Assembly (NCBI RefSeq): GCF_900109935.1
Contig: NZ_FOBV01000002.1
Location: 434,001-498,000, forward strand
Length of the DNA stretch: 64,000 nt
From: Chryseobacterium taichungense
GTDB taxonomy: Bacteria > Bacteroidota > Bacteroidia > Flavobacteriales > Weeksellaceae
Direction: 5' to 3'
Shown here: piece by piece, positions 54,549-62,482 of the stretch
How positions within the stretch are numbered: the first letter of the stretch is position 1
How the letters are laid out: every line of letters begins with the position of its first letter
Position numbers and translations under genes: made by a program
Notes under the pieces: model-generated
Told to the model about the DNA's origin: nothing
What the model saw: only the letters and a program-made list of their open reading frames with translations
The model's database searches: none

Positions 54549-55451
54549 ATGTCAGCAATGAAAGAAATTTTAACGGAGAGACTTTTACTCCATGAACTTC
54601 ATGACAACGATCACGAGTTTATTTTTAAACTGGTCAACTCTCCGAGATGGCTGGGATTTATCGGTGACAGAAATATAAGAACCTTAGAAGATGCAATTAC
54701 CTATGTTAAAAAGATTATTGATAATCCACAAGTAAGGTATTGGACAGTCAGGCAAAGAACAGATGCCCAGCCCGTGGGAATTATCACACTTGTTAAACGG
54801 GACTATCTGGATTATTATGATATAGGATTTGCATTCCTTGCGGAATATACAGGTAAGGGTTATTCTTTCGAAGCGACCACCAGTATTTTGGATGCGCTTC
54901 CTGAGCAGGTAATGATGGATAAACTACTTGCGATTACCACCGAAGATAACAGCCGGTCAATCAGGCTCCTTGAAAAGCTCGGTTTCAGTTATGAAGGTAT
55001 TTTGAATGAAGGCGGAAAAACGTATGTCAAATACGCGCTAAGTTCAGATCGGGCAGAAATCGGGAAACTCACCCGTTCTTTCTTCAGTCTCTTCGACAAT
55101 ACTTCTGGAGAACCGGATCTTAGGCGGATATTTAAAATGTGTACGTCTTCTGCAGGCATTATTAAACAAACGGGTAGGCACTCAGAGATTTATAGTCTGG
55201 AATCCTTTGTCGAACCCAGGAGAAAAATACTGACGGATGGGACATTGCAGCAGTTCACTGAATTTGAAATAGATCATGAAACCAAAATTACAGGGAATAT
55301 AGCGCAACGCTATTCAAAATTCAGGAAAAAGGGATTAATGCACGGAAATGTCTTTGAAGGCAGCGGCCATAAGTTGTTTCATTTTGTGAAGAATGGTGAC
55401 GGCTGGAAAATCGCACATGTGGTCTGGGAAGACGGAGATCATAATGCTTGA
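54549..55451 (+). CDS. GNAT acetyltransferase fused to an NTF2/SnoaL-like domain
   Basis: About 300 residues from ATG 54549. A longer in-frame start at 54489 overlaps the VOC gene. Residues about 1-165 are a RimJ/RimL-type GNAT domain (LTERLLLHELHDNDHEFIFKLVNSPRWLGFIGDR, GFAFLAEYTGKGYSFEATTSIL, NSRSIRLLEKLGFSYEG). Residues about 170-300 look like an NTF2-like cone (LTRSFFSLFDNTSGEPDLRRIFKM, EIDHETKITGNIAQRYSKFRKKG, KLFHFVKNGDGWKIAHVVWEDGD). These are normally separate genes, so this is a domain fusion. Function unknown. Confidence 0.8.
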   Translation: MSAMKEILTERLLLHELHDNDHEFIFKLVNSPRWLGFIGDRNIRTLEDAITYVKKIIDNPQVRYWTVRQRTDAQPVGIITLVKRDYLDYYDIGFAFLAEYTGKGYSFEATTSILDALPEQVMMDKLLAITTEDNSRSIRLLEKLGFSYEGILNEGGKTYVKYALSSDRAEIGKLTRSFFSLFDNTSGEPDLRRIFKMCTSSAGIIKQTGRHSEIYSLESFVEPRRKILTDGTLQQFTEFEIDHETKITGNIAQRYSKFRKKGLMHGNVFEGSGHKLFHFVKNGDGWKIAHVVWEDGDHNA

Positions 55452-55612
55452 TCAGAAATTGAGTTATTTACAAAATTTCTGTTTATTATTTAATATCTGG
55501 CGTAGGTAGGTGTTATTGCTAAATTAATAAAGTGTGACCAGAAATATCTTGACTTTCCGTTCATTTGATGATCCAGATTAAGTACAGGAATGTCGGAGCT
55601 TGCTTCCGATAA

Positions 55613-55644
55613 CTTTTATTTCATTGTAAATAACAATATCTTTG
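55613..55644 (+). promoter_or_regulatory. Promoter block shared with 45532-45563
   Basis: CTTTTATTT (55613-55621), then AAATAACAATATCTTTGTTA (55628-55647) with the same 24-base offset between CTTTT and TATCTTTG as in the copy at 45.5 kb. Confidence 0.6.
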
Positions 55645-55675
55645 TTATGCATCTTCATATAGGATATTCAATCAT

Positions 55676-56224
55676 ATGTCAGAACAGGAAACTAATTATC
55701 CGGTATATTCTCCCACATCAGTCATTGGGATTTTCAGTAATGCACTTAAGCTCAATGTTACCGTCAACCTGATTTATCTAAAGGAAGATATGCTTATGGA
55801 GCCGGTAAATCCTATGGCAATTAATCTATTTAAACCGCTTGGCATTGATAATTACGTCTGGAACTTTGAACCGACAAAAGCGAGCGCAGAAACATTTTGC
55901 CAGCTGTACCTTACACCAAGGGAAATGGTGAAGTTCGGGCAGCTTTATTTAAATAAAGGAAATTGGAATGGAAAGCAGATCATTTCTTCAGAATGGGTAG
56001 AGCAGTCCCTGAAAAAGCATTCAGTGGTGCAGGGTGTTAACTACGGTTATCTGTGGTGGAACAAATATCTTGATTCGGACGGTGCGCAGGGAAATGGCGG
56101 ACAGAAGATCTACATTTTTCAGGACCTGGATATGGTGGTGGTAATTACCGGCGGAAACTATAATTCCCAGTCTCCGAGTGATGAGCTGATTGAAAAGTAT
56201 ATTCTGCCTTCTTTCAAGAAATAG
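55676..56224 (+). pseudogene. Chimeric remnant: duplicated N-terminus fused to a beta-lactamase-family tail
   Basis: The 182-residue frame is in two parts. Residues 1 to about 36 (MSEQETNYPVYSPTSVIGIF, SNALKLNVTVNLIYLK) match the fragment at 45591. From about residue 45 the sequence is the C-terminal third of a serine beta-lactamase/penicillin-binding-like protein (MAINLFKPLGIDNYVWNFEP, LTPREMVKFGQLYLNKGNWNGKQIISSEWVEQS, YGYLWWNKY, VVITGGNYNSQSPS). The SxxK and YxN active-site motifs that should lie upstream are absent, so it cannot be an active hydrolase. I infer a deletion that joined two unrelated genes in frame. It could still be expressed from the intact promoter. Confidence 0.7.
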
Positions 56225-56314
56225 TTAGTAGCTTTTTTGCTTTCCGATGGGATAATTAAAACGAGCTGTCGCTGATTTAACAGTTATCTTTTACATTATT
56301 GCAAGAATCAGGCT

Positions 56315-57052
56315 TCAAGATTTTGGCAAAATGGTAGTAAAAAATTCGGCAATGTTCTTTTTTAGATTTTCGAATAGGCTTGAATTTCCAAACTCTTTAT
56401 TATCATAACCAATTGGAAATCCTTTCTCAACATATTCATTATTTTTATCAACCGTAAGATTTTGAAATCGATCGTTGACCAGTCCGGTTTGATCAGTATG
56501 AATATCTAAATACTTTACAGCAGCACTTTTGGAAAAATTCAGCTTTTTGATATCGATGGTCTTTATCTCCTTTTTAAGATCCGATCTGAAATACAGATTC
56601 ATGGTCCTGGTATCGATAACCGTCTGCCATTCGCCGGGATGTATTGAATTTAATATATTCCAGGCATAGACTACAGGCTTTTCATCATACGTATAATTTT
56701 TCAGCATATAATAAGCGCGGTTATAGCGGTCTTCCCATTTTTTACTTTGTTCAAAATCAAACTTTTCATGTCCGCCAAGAAAATCAAACTTTTTAGCAGC
56801 TGTCAGATCCTTATGGTATTGGTTATTGCAAAGGAGGGGCATCGGCATGTCCTGATTGGTTAGAAACCGTATACTTACCGTTCAGCAAGGCAATCGTTGC
56901 TGAGTTTCCCCCGGCATCGGTTAGGAAAAAATGACTGCCGGCTGCATTAGGCCACCAGTCGATATTGGGGTCCGTCATTCAAGTGATTGATTACCTCCTT
57001 TACCGTTTTGTAACGCTACATCAAAATATCTGTGGATAGACAATTTCTTCAT
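56315..57052 (-). pseudogene. Frameshifted choloylglycine hydrolase-like (Ntn/C59) pseudogene
   Basis: The last 177 codons (from 56848) encode the C-terminal part of a linear amide C-N hydrolase: NNQYHKDLTAAKKF, then SIHPGEWQTVIDTRTMNLYFRS. Upstream, in a different frame, codons from about 56990 read DPNIDWWPNAAGSHFFLTDAG, then GNSATIALLNGKYTVSNQSG, the matching middle of the same family. The two join near 56840. Before that, TVKEVINHLND and MKKLSIHRYFDVALQ appear in further frames. At least three frameshifts and loss of the N-terminal catalytic Cys make it non-functional. Confidence 0.7.
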
Positions 57053-57130
57053 TGCTAAAAGCAAAGATATCATAATCAGCGATATCAGATCAATGGTTAT
57101 TTCTAACCAAAACGGTTATTGCTTATTCTG

Positions 57131-57649
57131 CTATCTGTAATCGGATGATTTAATACCTGTGTTGATGAAATAAGTTGCCAGATCTGTATTTGCAAAGTTG
57201 GTAAAACCTGTTTGTCTTAAAAGTGTTACCAATTGCCCACGATGGTAAGTGGCATGGTTGATGAAATGGAGAAACGTTTCCCAAAATATCATCTGACTCT
57301 GTTTTCCGTTAGGATAGATAAACGTAACAGGATCCATATATAATTCTTCCGGATAGTTTTTAATAACCATTCGTAAGTCGACCGATAATTTTTCCCAAAC
57401 TTTAATCAGATCCTCCTTAGTACCTTCAAACGTCTTAGACAAGTACACCGGATCAGAAGCTTTGTTCCAAAAGTCTATCCATATCTTTTTTGCACTTACC
57501 ATATGAATAGCTGTTTCTCTGATACTGTTAAAGCTACTTGAAATTGGTCGTGTCCATTGCTCTTCGTCGATCTGATTCAACCATTCCATGATCTTTGCAT
57601 CTGTCCAATTATTGTAATTAACTAATTCTGTAAAATACTTTTTTGTCAT
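57131..57649 (-). CDS. DinB family protein
   Basis: A 172-residue four-helix-bundle protein: YFTELVNYNNWTDAKIMEWLNQIDEEQWTRPISSSFNSIRETAIHMVSAKKIWIDFW, and late LHFINHATYHRGQLVTLLRQTG. The three metal-binding His of DinB are at HMV, HFINHATYHRGQ. Members often act as thiol transferases or damage-inducible proteins of unknown role. Confidence 0.9.
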   Translation of the reverse strand: MTKKYFTELVNYNNWTDAKIMEWLNQIDEEQWTRPISSSFNSIRETAIHMVSAKKIWIDFWNKASDPVYLSKTFEGTKEDLIKVWEKLSVDLRMVIKNYPEELYMDPVTFIYPNGKQSQMIFWETFLHFINHATYHRGQLVTLLRQTGFTNFANTDLATYFINTGIKSSDYR

Positions 57650-57702
57650 TTCTTAAATTTTTAATGGGTTGAAAGTACAAGTTGCTGCGCCATTAGCATT
57701 AC

Positions 57703-58245
57703 TTATTTCTTTTTTCCGTAAACGATTATGGATGCTTTTTCGATGGTAGAAAAGAACATATTGAACCCTACATAGGCCGGTGTAGCATTTTTATTGAGAT
57801 CCAATGTTTTGTTTAATGCATAAACGGTGATCAGGTATCGGTGGGCTGGACCTTCATTCGGTGCTGCTCCGGCATAGCCTGGCGTTCCCATATCCGTATT
57901 GCTCTGGATGGCCTGTGCAGGCATGAGTTTTGAAGAAATATTTCCGGCGTCAGACTTCAACTCGGTAACATTGGCAGGAATGTTAAAAACCACCCAGTGC
58001 CAGAAACCACTGCCCGTAGGCGCATCAAGATCGTACATGGTTACTGCAAAGCTTTTTGTTCCTTCAGGAGCATTTTCCCAATAGAGTTCCGGAGATTTAT
58101 TCTCACCGGTATAACCCATTCCGTTCAGATAGTGCTTGTTGGTGAGCTGTCCTCCCAGTTCTTTGCTCTTAAGGGTAAATGTTTGGGCAAATGTGGCTGT
58201 GGTCATGATAACAGCTATCACGAATGTTAAGAATGATGTTCTCAT
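57703..58245 (-). CDS. YbhB/YbcL family Raf-kinase-inhibitor-like protein, exported
   Basis: A 180-residue PEBP-fold protein with a signal peptide (MRTSFLTFVIAVIMTTATFAQ). The core is NKSPELYWENAPEGTKSFAVTMYDLDAPTGSGFWHWVVFNIPANVTEL and GYAGAAPNEGPAHRYLITVYAL, with the conserved D-x-DAPTG and GPAHRY motifs. Periplasmic, ligand unknown. Confidence 0.92.
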   Translation of the reverse strand: MRTSFLTFVIAVIMTTATFAQTFTLKSKELGGQLTNKHYLNGMGYTGENKSPELYWENAPEGTKSFAVTMYDLDAPTGSGFWHWVVFNIPANVTELKSDAGNISSKLMPAQAIQSNTDMGTPGYAGAAPNEGPAHRYLITVYALNKTLDLNKNATPAYVGFNMFFSTIEKASIIVYGKKK

Positions 58246-58355
58246 TTTTGATCTGTTTTAATTTGTTAAATGTTTAATGACTAATATTTAACAAAGTTAC
58301 AGACCTAAATTCTTGATCTTATTGAGCTAACAATTCAAAAAGTGTTGCTGAAAGC

Positions 58356-59219
58356 TCATTCTGAGAGTTGGTATTGTTTAGGGGTAACGCCATATACTTT
58401 TTTAAAAGCCTGTACAAAGCTGGATAGATTTTCATATCCGAGATCCTCATAGATCTCACTGGCTTTTAATCCTTGCTGTTTCAGTAGTCCGGCGGCCTTT
58501 TGCATACGGGATTTGAAAAACCATTGTTTGGGAGCGTCATTAAAGATCTTGTTGAATTTTCTCTTGAATGTGGAGATGCTCATGTTACAGAGAAAGGCCA
58601 ATTCTTCCACGGTTACGCCACTATCCATGTGGATATTAACGATCTTTCTGATCAATGCATCTTCGTCCCATTCTTCACATATCGATCGGAAGTAGGGGAG
58701 CAGGGATTCATCCTGCTGTATAAGATACATCATAAGTTCTTCAAACTTCAGACGCATAACATGGTCGGTATTTAAATTTTGATTGCTCAGGACAATCTGG
58801 AGACCGGCAATAAAGTTGTCGATATAATCATCTTTCTTAATCGATCTCGGTTCTACTTCCAGTTGATGATAGCTCTTTACATTAGAATTTTTTGATGCCG
58901 GATAGCTATTAAAGAAATCCTTGAAAACCTCTTTTGTCACAAATAACAATACACTTTTATATTGCCCGTCCTGAGCCAGTTTCTCACTCATCAGGCAGTT
59001 GCCGTAAGGCAGAAAAAAGAATGAAGTATTATCAATGCCCTTTGTTCCGGATGCATAGCTGACCACCTTTTCACCTTCCAACAGAAAACTGAACAGGTGC
59101 CAGTCCAGAATGATGCGGGATTTGATGCTCGGTTTTTTAGATTCATATGAAAATGCAAACACCTTCCTTTCGGCATTAGTCTGAGAGCTTAAACCCTTAG
59201 GTAATATGAGTTCTGCCAT
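58356..59219 (-). CDS. AraC family regulator
   Basis: A 287-residue regulator. The N-terminal cupin includes WHLFSFLLEGEKVVSYASGTKGIDNTSFFFLPYG. The HTH pair is GVTVEELAFLCNMSISTFKRKFNKIFNDAPKQWFFKSRMQKA and ASEIYEDLGYENLSSFVQAFKKVYGVTPKQY. It is 46 bases downstream of the hydroxyacid dehydrogenase gene on the same strand and may form an operon with it. Confidence 0.9.
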   Translation of the reverse strand: MAELILPKGLSSQTNAERKVFAFSYESKKPSIKSRIILDWHLFSFLLEGEKVVSYASGTKGIDNTSFFFLPYGNCLMSEKLAQDGQYKSVLLFVTKEVFKDFFNSYPASKNSNVKSYHQLEVEPRSIKKDDYIDNFIAGLQIVLSNQNLNTDHVMRLKFEELMMYLIQQDESLLPYFRSICEEWDEDALIRKIVNIHMDSGVTVEELAFLCNMSISTFKRKFNKIFNDAPKQWFFKSRMQKAAGLLKQQGLKASEIYEDLGYENLSSFVQAFKKVYGVTPKQYQLSE

Positions 59220-59265
59220 AGTAAGAAAGTTATATTTCTAATTAAACGGATCGTTCTGAATTTTG

Positions 59266-60123
59266 TTAAGATGCGTTGTTGTCATCCAAAGACTTCTTGA
59301 TGGCAATCACATCCTGATCACCGTAATGAACGGCTGCTGATTGAAAGTTCTGTAATGCCAGATTTCCCATATCCCTAAGAATATTCTCTTGTTTTGCTAA
59401 ATTGAGGTCTTTGGCAAGATGCTTGAGTGCAAAAGCAGCATTATAATTTCCGCTGGTGAGCATATCGCCCTTGGCTTTTAAAAAGATATTGGAAAGGGCG
59501 CTGTTGTTAATCAGAGTCAAAAACTTATCAAGTTCGATACCTTTAGACTCTGTTGCCAATAACGCTTCTGCGAACCCTTGAGTGATGATGGCCAGTAAGC
59601 TGTTGATGATGAGTTTCAGCTCATTTCCGGATCCTGACAGTCCAACATATATTGACATTTTTCCCAGAATATCAAAAAGAGGGGTTAACTCGTCAAATAC
59701 CTTCTCGTCTCCTCCGCCCAGAATGACCAGCTGTCCCTGTTCGGCCTGCATAACGCTTCCCGACACCGGGGCGTCAATAAGTGTTGCTCCCTTTTCATTT
59801 ACAATTTCCGCAAGTGATCTGTTGATACCCGGCGATACCGTGCTCATATTGATGAATACTTTGCCTGAAAGCTCTCCTGTAAGCAATCCGTCCGCGCCTG
59901 AAAAAATCTCGTGTACAGCTTCATCATCAGAAACCATAATGAAAATGCAGTCACTTTTTGACACAACTTCTAAAGGAGTTTGTACTGCTGATGCGCCTAA
60001 ATCTACGACCTCAGCTGATTTTTCAATTGTACGATTAAAAACCGTAACATGATGGTTTTGCTCCAGTAATCTTTTGACCATTGGTTTTCCCATCGTTCCT
60101 AGACCGATCCATCCTATATTCAT
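59266..60123 (-). CDS. 3-hydroxyisobutyrate dehydrogenase-like NAD(P)-dependent oxidoreductase
   Basis: About 285 residues from MNIGWIGLGTMG (start at 60123). A frame from 60171 adds 16 residues before the Rossmann start and is unlikely. Motifs are GLGTMGKPM, FNRTIEKS (Arg after strand 2, favouring NADP), STVSPGINRSLAEIV, DAPVSGSVMQAEQG and the catalytic Lys region GSGNELKLIINSLLA. It could act on hydroxyisobutyrate, succinic semialdehyde/glyoxylate or similar. Confidence 0.9.
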   Translation of the reverse strand: MNIGWIGLGTMGKPMVKRLLEQNHHVTVFNRTIEKSAEVVDLGASAVQTPLEVVSKSDCIFIMVSDDEAVHEIFSGADGLLTGELSGKVFINMSTVSPGINRSLAEIVNEKGATLIDAPVSGSVMQAEQGQLVILGGGDEKVFDELTPLFDILGKMSIYVGLSGSGNELKLIINSLLAIITQGFAEALLATESKGIELDKFLTLINNSALSNIFLKAKGDMLTSGNYNAAFALKHLAKDLNLAKQENILRDMGNLALQNFQSAAVHYGDQDVIAIKKSLDDNNAS

Positions 60124-60403
60124 TGCTATTTTATCTAAAAGTGGTATTCTATATTTTTTTAGGCTTATCAACTCAAATAAACCAACAGTAAAGATAGATG
60201 TTTTATCTGATGAAACAGAGTGCTGAACGGTCGAAAAGTGTTGCTGGAAGTTCAGTGCTACTTATATTTTGTTGAGTTTAAACAGATAGGAATTTGCGTT
60301 TAATTAAAATTTCATAAAAACCATCTTAAATCGAACCTAGTTTACATCGAGCAGGAACCTTTGAAAGTATAAACCCTCTACAGCCTTGCCGCAATTTTCT
60401 CAG

Positions 60404-60950
60404 TTAAATAAATTTATATTTTGCGAATTCTAAATCATAAGATCTCAAAAGGTCAATGTTAAGGATCACATATTCGCGCTGTTGTTTTGAAAAATTGCTT
60501 CTTGTTTCGATAAGGAATTTAAAAACTTCGAAAATCGTAGGATTGAGTTTTAGGTAAATATAACGTTCTCTGTAGAACTCTATAGGTATATGATAACCCA
60601 TTTCAGTCATATATTGTCCAAAATTTGCCTCCAAAGAGAATCGTAAAATTCTGGAAGATAACTTTTTATCGAGCCATATAAATAAAAGAATAGGACATTG
60701 TCAAATTCTACGTGGAATTTTACGTGATCTCCACATCCTTCCATTATCCAAGAATTGTAAAAGTCGCTAACTGTTGATTCTCGAAAAAAAACGAGAATGG
60801 TTTAGTAAAATTATTGAAAACAGAATTATTAAAATCTGTATCAAATGAGAAAGTATCATATATTTTTTGATAGTTCTCGTAATCCTATTGATATGTCGGG
60901 AATATAGACTGCGTCTTATAGAAATAAAATTCGATTAAGATCGGGTTCAT
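60404..60950 (-). pseudogene. Decayed gene of unknown family with a stop and two frameshifts
   Basis: Hand translation recovers one protein in pieces. An ATG at 60950 reads MNPILIEFYFYKTQSIFPTY, then a TAG at 60887-60885, then DYENYQKIYDTFSFDTDFNN and on to KPFSFFFE. A frameshift at the T8 run near 60784-60791 leads to VSDFYNSWIMEGCGDHVKFH, then VLFFYLYGSIKSYLPEFYDS. A second shift near 60606-60612 leads to YMTEMGYHIPIEFYRERYIY and FSKQQREYVILNIDLLRSYD to the stop at 60404. About 180 residues in all. The last part alone is open as 76 codons from 60634, but it is the tail. Family not recognised. Confidence 0.6.
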
Positions 60951-61106
60951 AATATTATATTTTTAGTAATTATTTTTATTATTATAAAGTTAAAAGCTCA
61001 AAAAGGAACGCCAGAGCAAATACGAATATTGTATATTTTCTCTCAAATATTGTAATCTTCAGATTGTACAGTTTACTGTTAACCGGATGCTTGTTCATTA
61101 AAAATT

Positions 61107-61781
61107 TTAGTGTAAAGAACCTGATTGCTTTAACTTCAACCTCATCATACAATCCCTGTGTAAAAAACTTAAAACCGCCATATCAACACTCACTTTCTTA
61201 TCCAAAATCTTTGCATAATGCTGAGTAGTTTTGATATGGATAAAAATCCATTGGTCGCCATCAATTCCGACGTTTATGTTAGATTTTGACAGTTGCTTGA
61301 CATCCACATAAGCCAGGCCAGTGTAGCAACTGAAAAGAAAAATATCCCGAACCTAGTTCAATCGGTCTGATGTAAATTCCTTTTCATAGATCATCTTAAT
61401 TTCTTCTTTAGTAAGGTAAGGACGTTCCACAGCTTTGATCTTTGCTTTGTAACCTAGAAAAGGATCTTTGGTGATCCAACCGTGCGCCATACATAATCGG
61501 ATGATCTTTTTGAAATTTTTAAGGTATTTCATAGCCGTATTGTTTCCAAATTTACGCACACTGCGTAGCCAGAAATCATAATAACTGACAAAACCGTGAT
61601 CGATTTCTGTGATGTCAATATCAGAAACCTTGTACTTCCAAGTGATGAATTCCTGTGTCTGTTTTAAAGATGTTTTATAACGCTCCAATGTTCCTGGGGC
61701 ATAATCCTGACCACTTTTTGCAAGATGTACAATCGTTAGACTGCCTATTGGTCGGGCTTTCCCTGATTTTTCGTGACCCAT
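61107..61781 (-). pseudogene. Broken tyrosine recombinase (integrase)
   Basis: Codons from 61781 encode the SAM-like core-binding domain (GTLERYKTSLKQTQEFITWKY, YYDFWLRSVRKFGNNTAMKYLKNFKKIIRLCMAHGWITKDPF). A TAG at 61355-61353 follows EFTSDRLN, and the same frame continues VRDIFLFSCYTGLAYVDVKQLSKSN. After WIFIH near 61240 the sequence jumps to IKTTQHYAKILDKKVSVDMAVL, the extreme C-terminus with the catalytic Tyr. The middle of the catalytic domain (His-x2-Arg box) is deleted, and the N-terminal arm domain is also missing. It cannot be active. It marks an old integration event beside the tRNA-Ser scar. Confidence 0.85.
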
Positions 61782-61837
61782 TTTTGTATTTTTTTGAATG
61801 GGACACGAAATAGGTCATATAAATCGTGACCTATTTT
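61771..61837. repeat. Direct and inverted repeats around TCGTGACCyATTTT
   Basis: TCGTGACCCATTTT (61771-61784) recurs as TCGTGACCTATTTT (61824-61837), 53 bases apart. Between them AAATAGGTCA (61808-61817) pairs perfectly with TGACCTATTT (61827-61836). They start inside the first codons of the broken integrase and lie toward the tRNA scar. Repeats like this next to an integrase are candidates for recombinase-binding sites. Confidence 0.6.
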
Positions 61838-61865
61838 GGTTTTTTTTGATACTGCGTTAAAACAA

Positions 61866-61899
61866 AAAACGCTGTAAACATTGATGCTTACAGCGTTTT
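61866..61899 (-). terminator. Terminator of the lost tRNA-Ser gene
   Basis: Perfect 12-base arms AAAACGCTGTAA/TTACAGCGTTTT flank a 10-base loop. On the minus strand T residues follow (TTTTTTGTTTT), so it serves a leftward gene. The only candidate just upstream is the tRNA-Ser gene whose 3' end remains at 61935-61921. Confidence 0.7.
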
Positions 61900-61920
61900 A
61901 GCTTATTTTGGTTTCTAACC

Positions 61921-61935
61921 TGGCGGAGAGTGAGG
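61921..61935 (-). other. 3' end of a tRNA-Ser gene, attachment-site scar
   Basis: TGGCGGAGAGTGAGG is the reverse complement of a tRNA-Ser 3' end (CCTCACTCTCCGCCA, including CCA). The next bases do not continue into the T-arm GGTTCGAAT, so only 15 bases remain. A terminator follows downstream on the minus strand. Integrase-bearing elements often use such ends as att sites. Confidence 0.6.
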
Positions 61936-62198
61936 TTCTAATACGATGACTTTTATAAGTTAGTTATTACCTTTTATGCCCTGTTAATCAACGTTATGGT
62001 AGATTTCATTAGATGATGAGTATTCATATAAATGTATATCTAATCATAAATGTGGGAATACGGTGGGTAAAGACATCTTTTCTTTCAACATAAAAATAAG
62101 TATTAGACATTTGATTTTTTATTAGATTATACAATCTGGCTATAATATAATAGATTAATTAATCTGACAAAATGTTTTAAGTTAAATTTTGTTAAAAA

Positions 62199-62230
62199 TT
62201 TGCACAATTCAATGATTTTTCATATATTTG
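62199..62230 (+). promoter_or_regulatory. Promoter ahead of the integrase module
   Basis: TTTG (62199-62202), 20 bases, then TATATTTG (62223-62230): an exact Bacteroidetes promoter match. The expected start point is about 62237, about 66 bases before a small frame and 245 before the integrase ATG. Confidence 0.7.
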
Positions 62231-62280
62231 CATCCGTATTTAAGATACAGAATATGTTCTTTCATTAAATCTTTAGAGTT

Positions 62281-62302
62281 AACATAAGTAATCACTTATG
62301 TT
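62281..62302. promoter_or_regulatory. Palindrome in the integrase leader
   Basis: Perfect arms AACATAAGT and ACTTATGTT around AATC, ending directly before the ATG of the small frame. It could be an operator or an RNA hairpin. A second imperfect stem (CCAACCTACCAG with CTGGCAAGGTGG) follows at 62306-62335. Confidence 0.5.
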
Positions 62303-62401
62303 ATGCCAACCTACCAGACCAAACTGGCAAGGTGGAACAATGATTTGGCTAACAAGCAAGGTTCTAACGAATCAACAAAGGTGCAGATTTTTACTCTGTA
62401 A
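62303..62401 (+). CDS. Candidate 32-residue leader peptide
   Basis: ATG 62303 opens a complete frame reading MPTYQTKLARWNNDLANKQG then SNESTKVQIFTL and a TAA. It begins about 66 bases after the predicted transcript start and ends 81 bases before the integrase ATG. It is basic and polar with no membrane helix. It may be a small regulator, a leader peptide or chance. Its codons overlap a stem-loop, which would fit translation-dependent control of the integrase. No homologue is known to me. Confidence 0.35.
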   Translation: MPTYQTKLARWNNDLANKQGSNESTKVQIFTL

Positions 62402-62482
62402 ACTTTTCATATAAAAGTTTAAAGAATTCTCCACCTCTATGTTAAAGAATATACAGGAAAACAATTTTTTAAATTATATTAT

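Noticed and set aside
59582-60052. Plus-strand 156-codon frame
   Set aside because: Antisense to the hydroxyisobutyrate dehydrogenase-like gene, which has clear motifs across the same span.
61921-61935. A complete tRNA-Ser gene
   Set aside because: Only the last 15 bases are present; T-arm and anticodon sequences do not follow.
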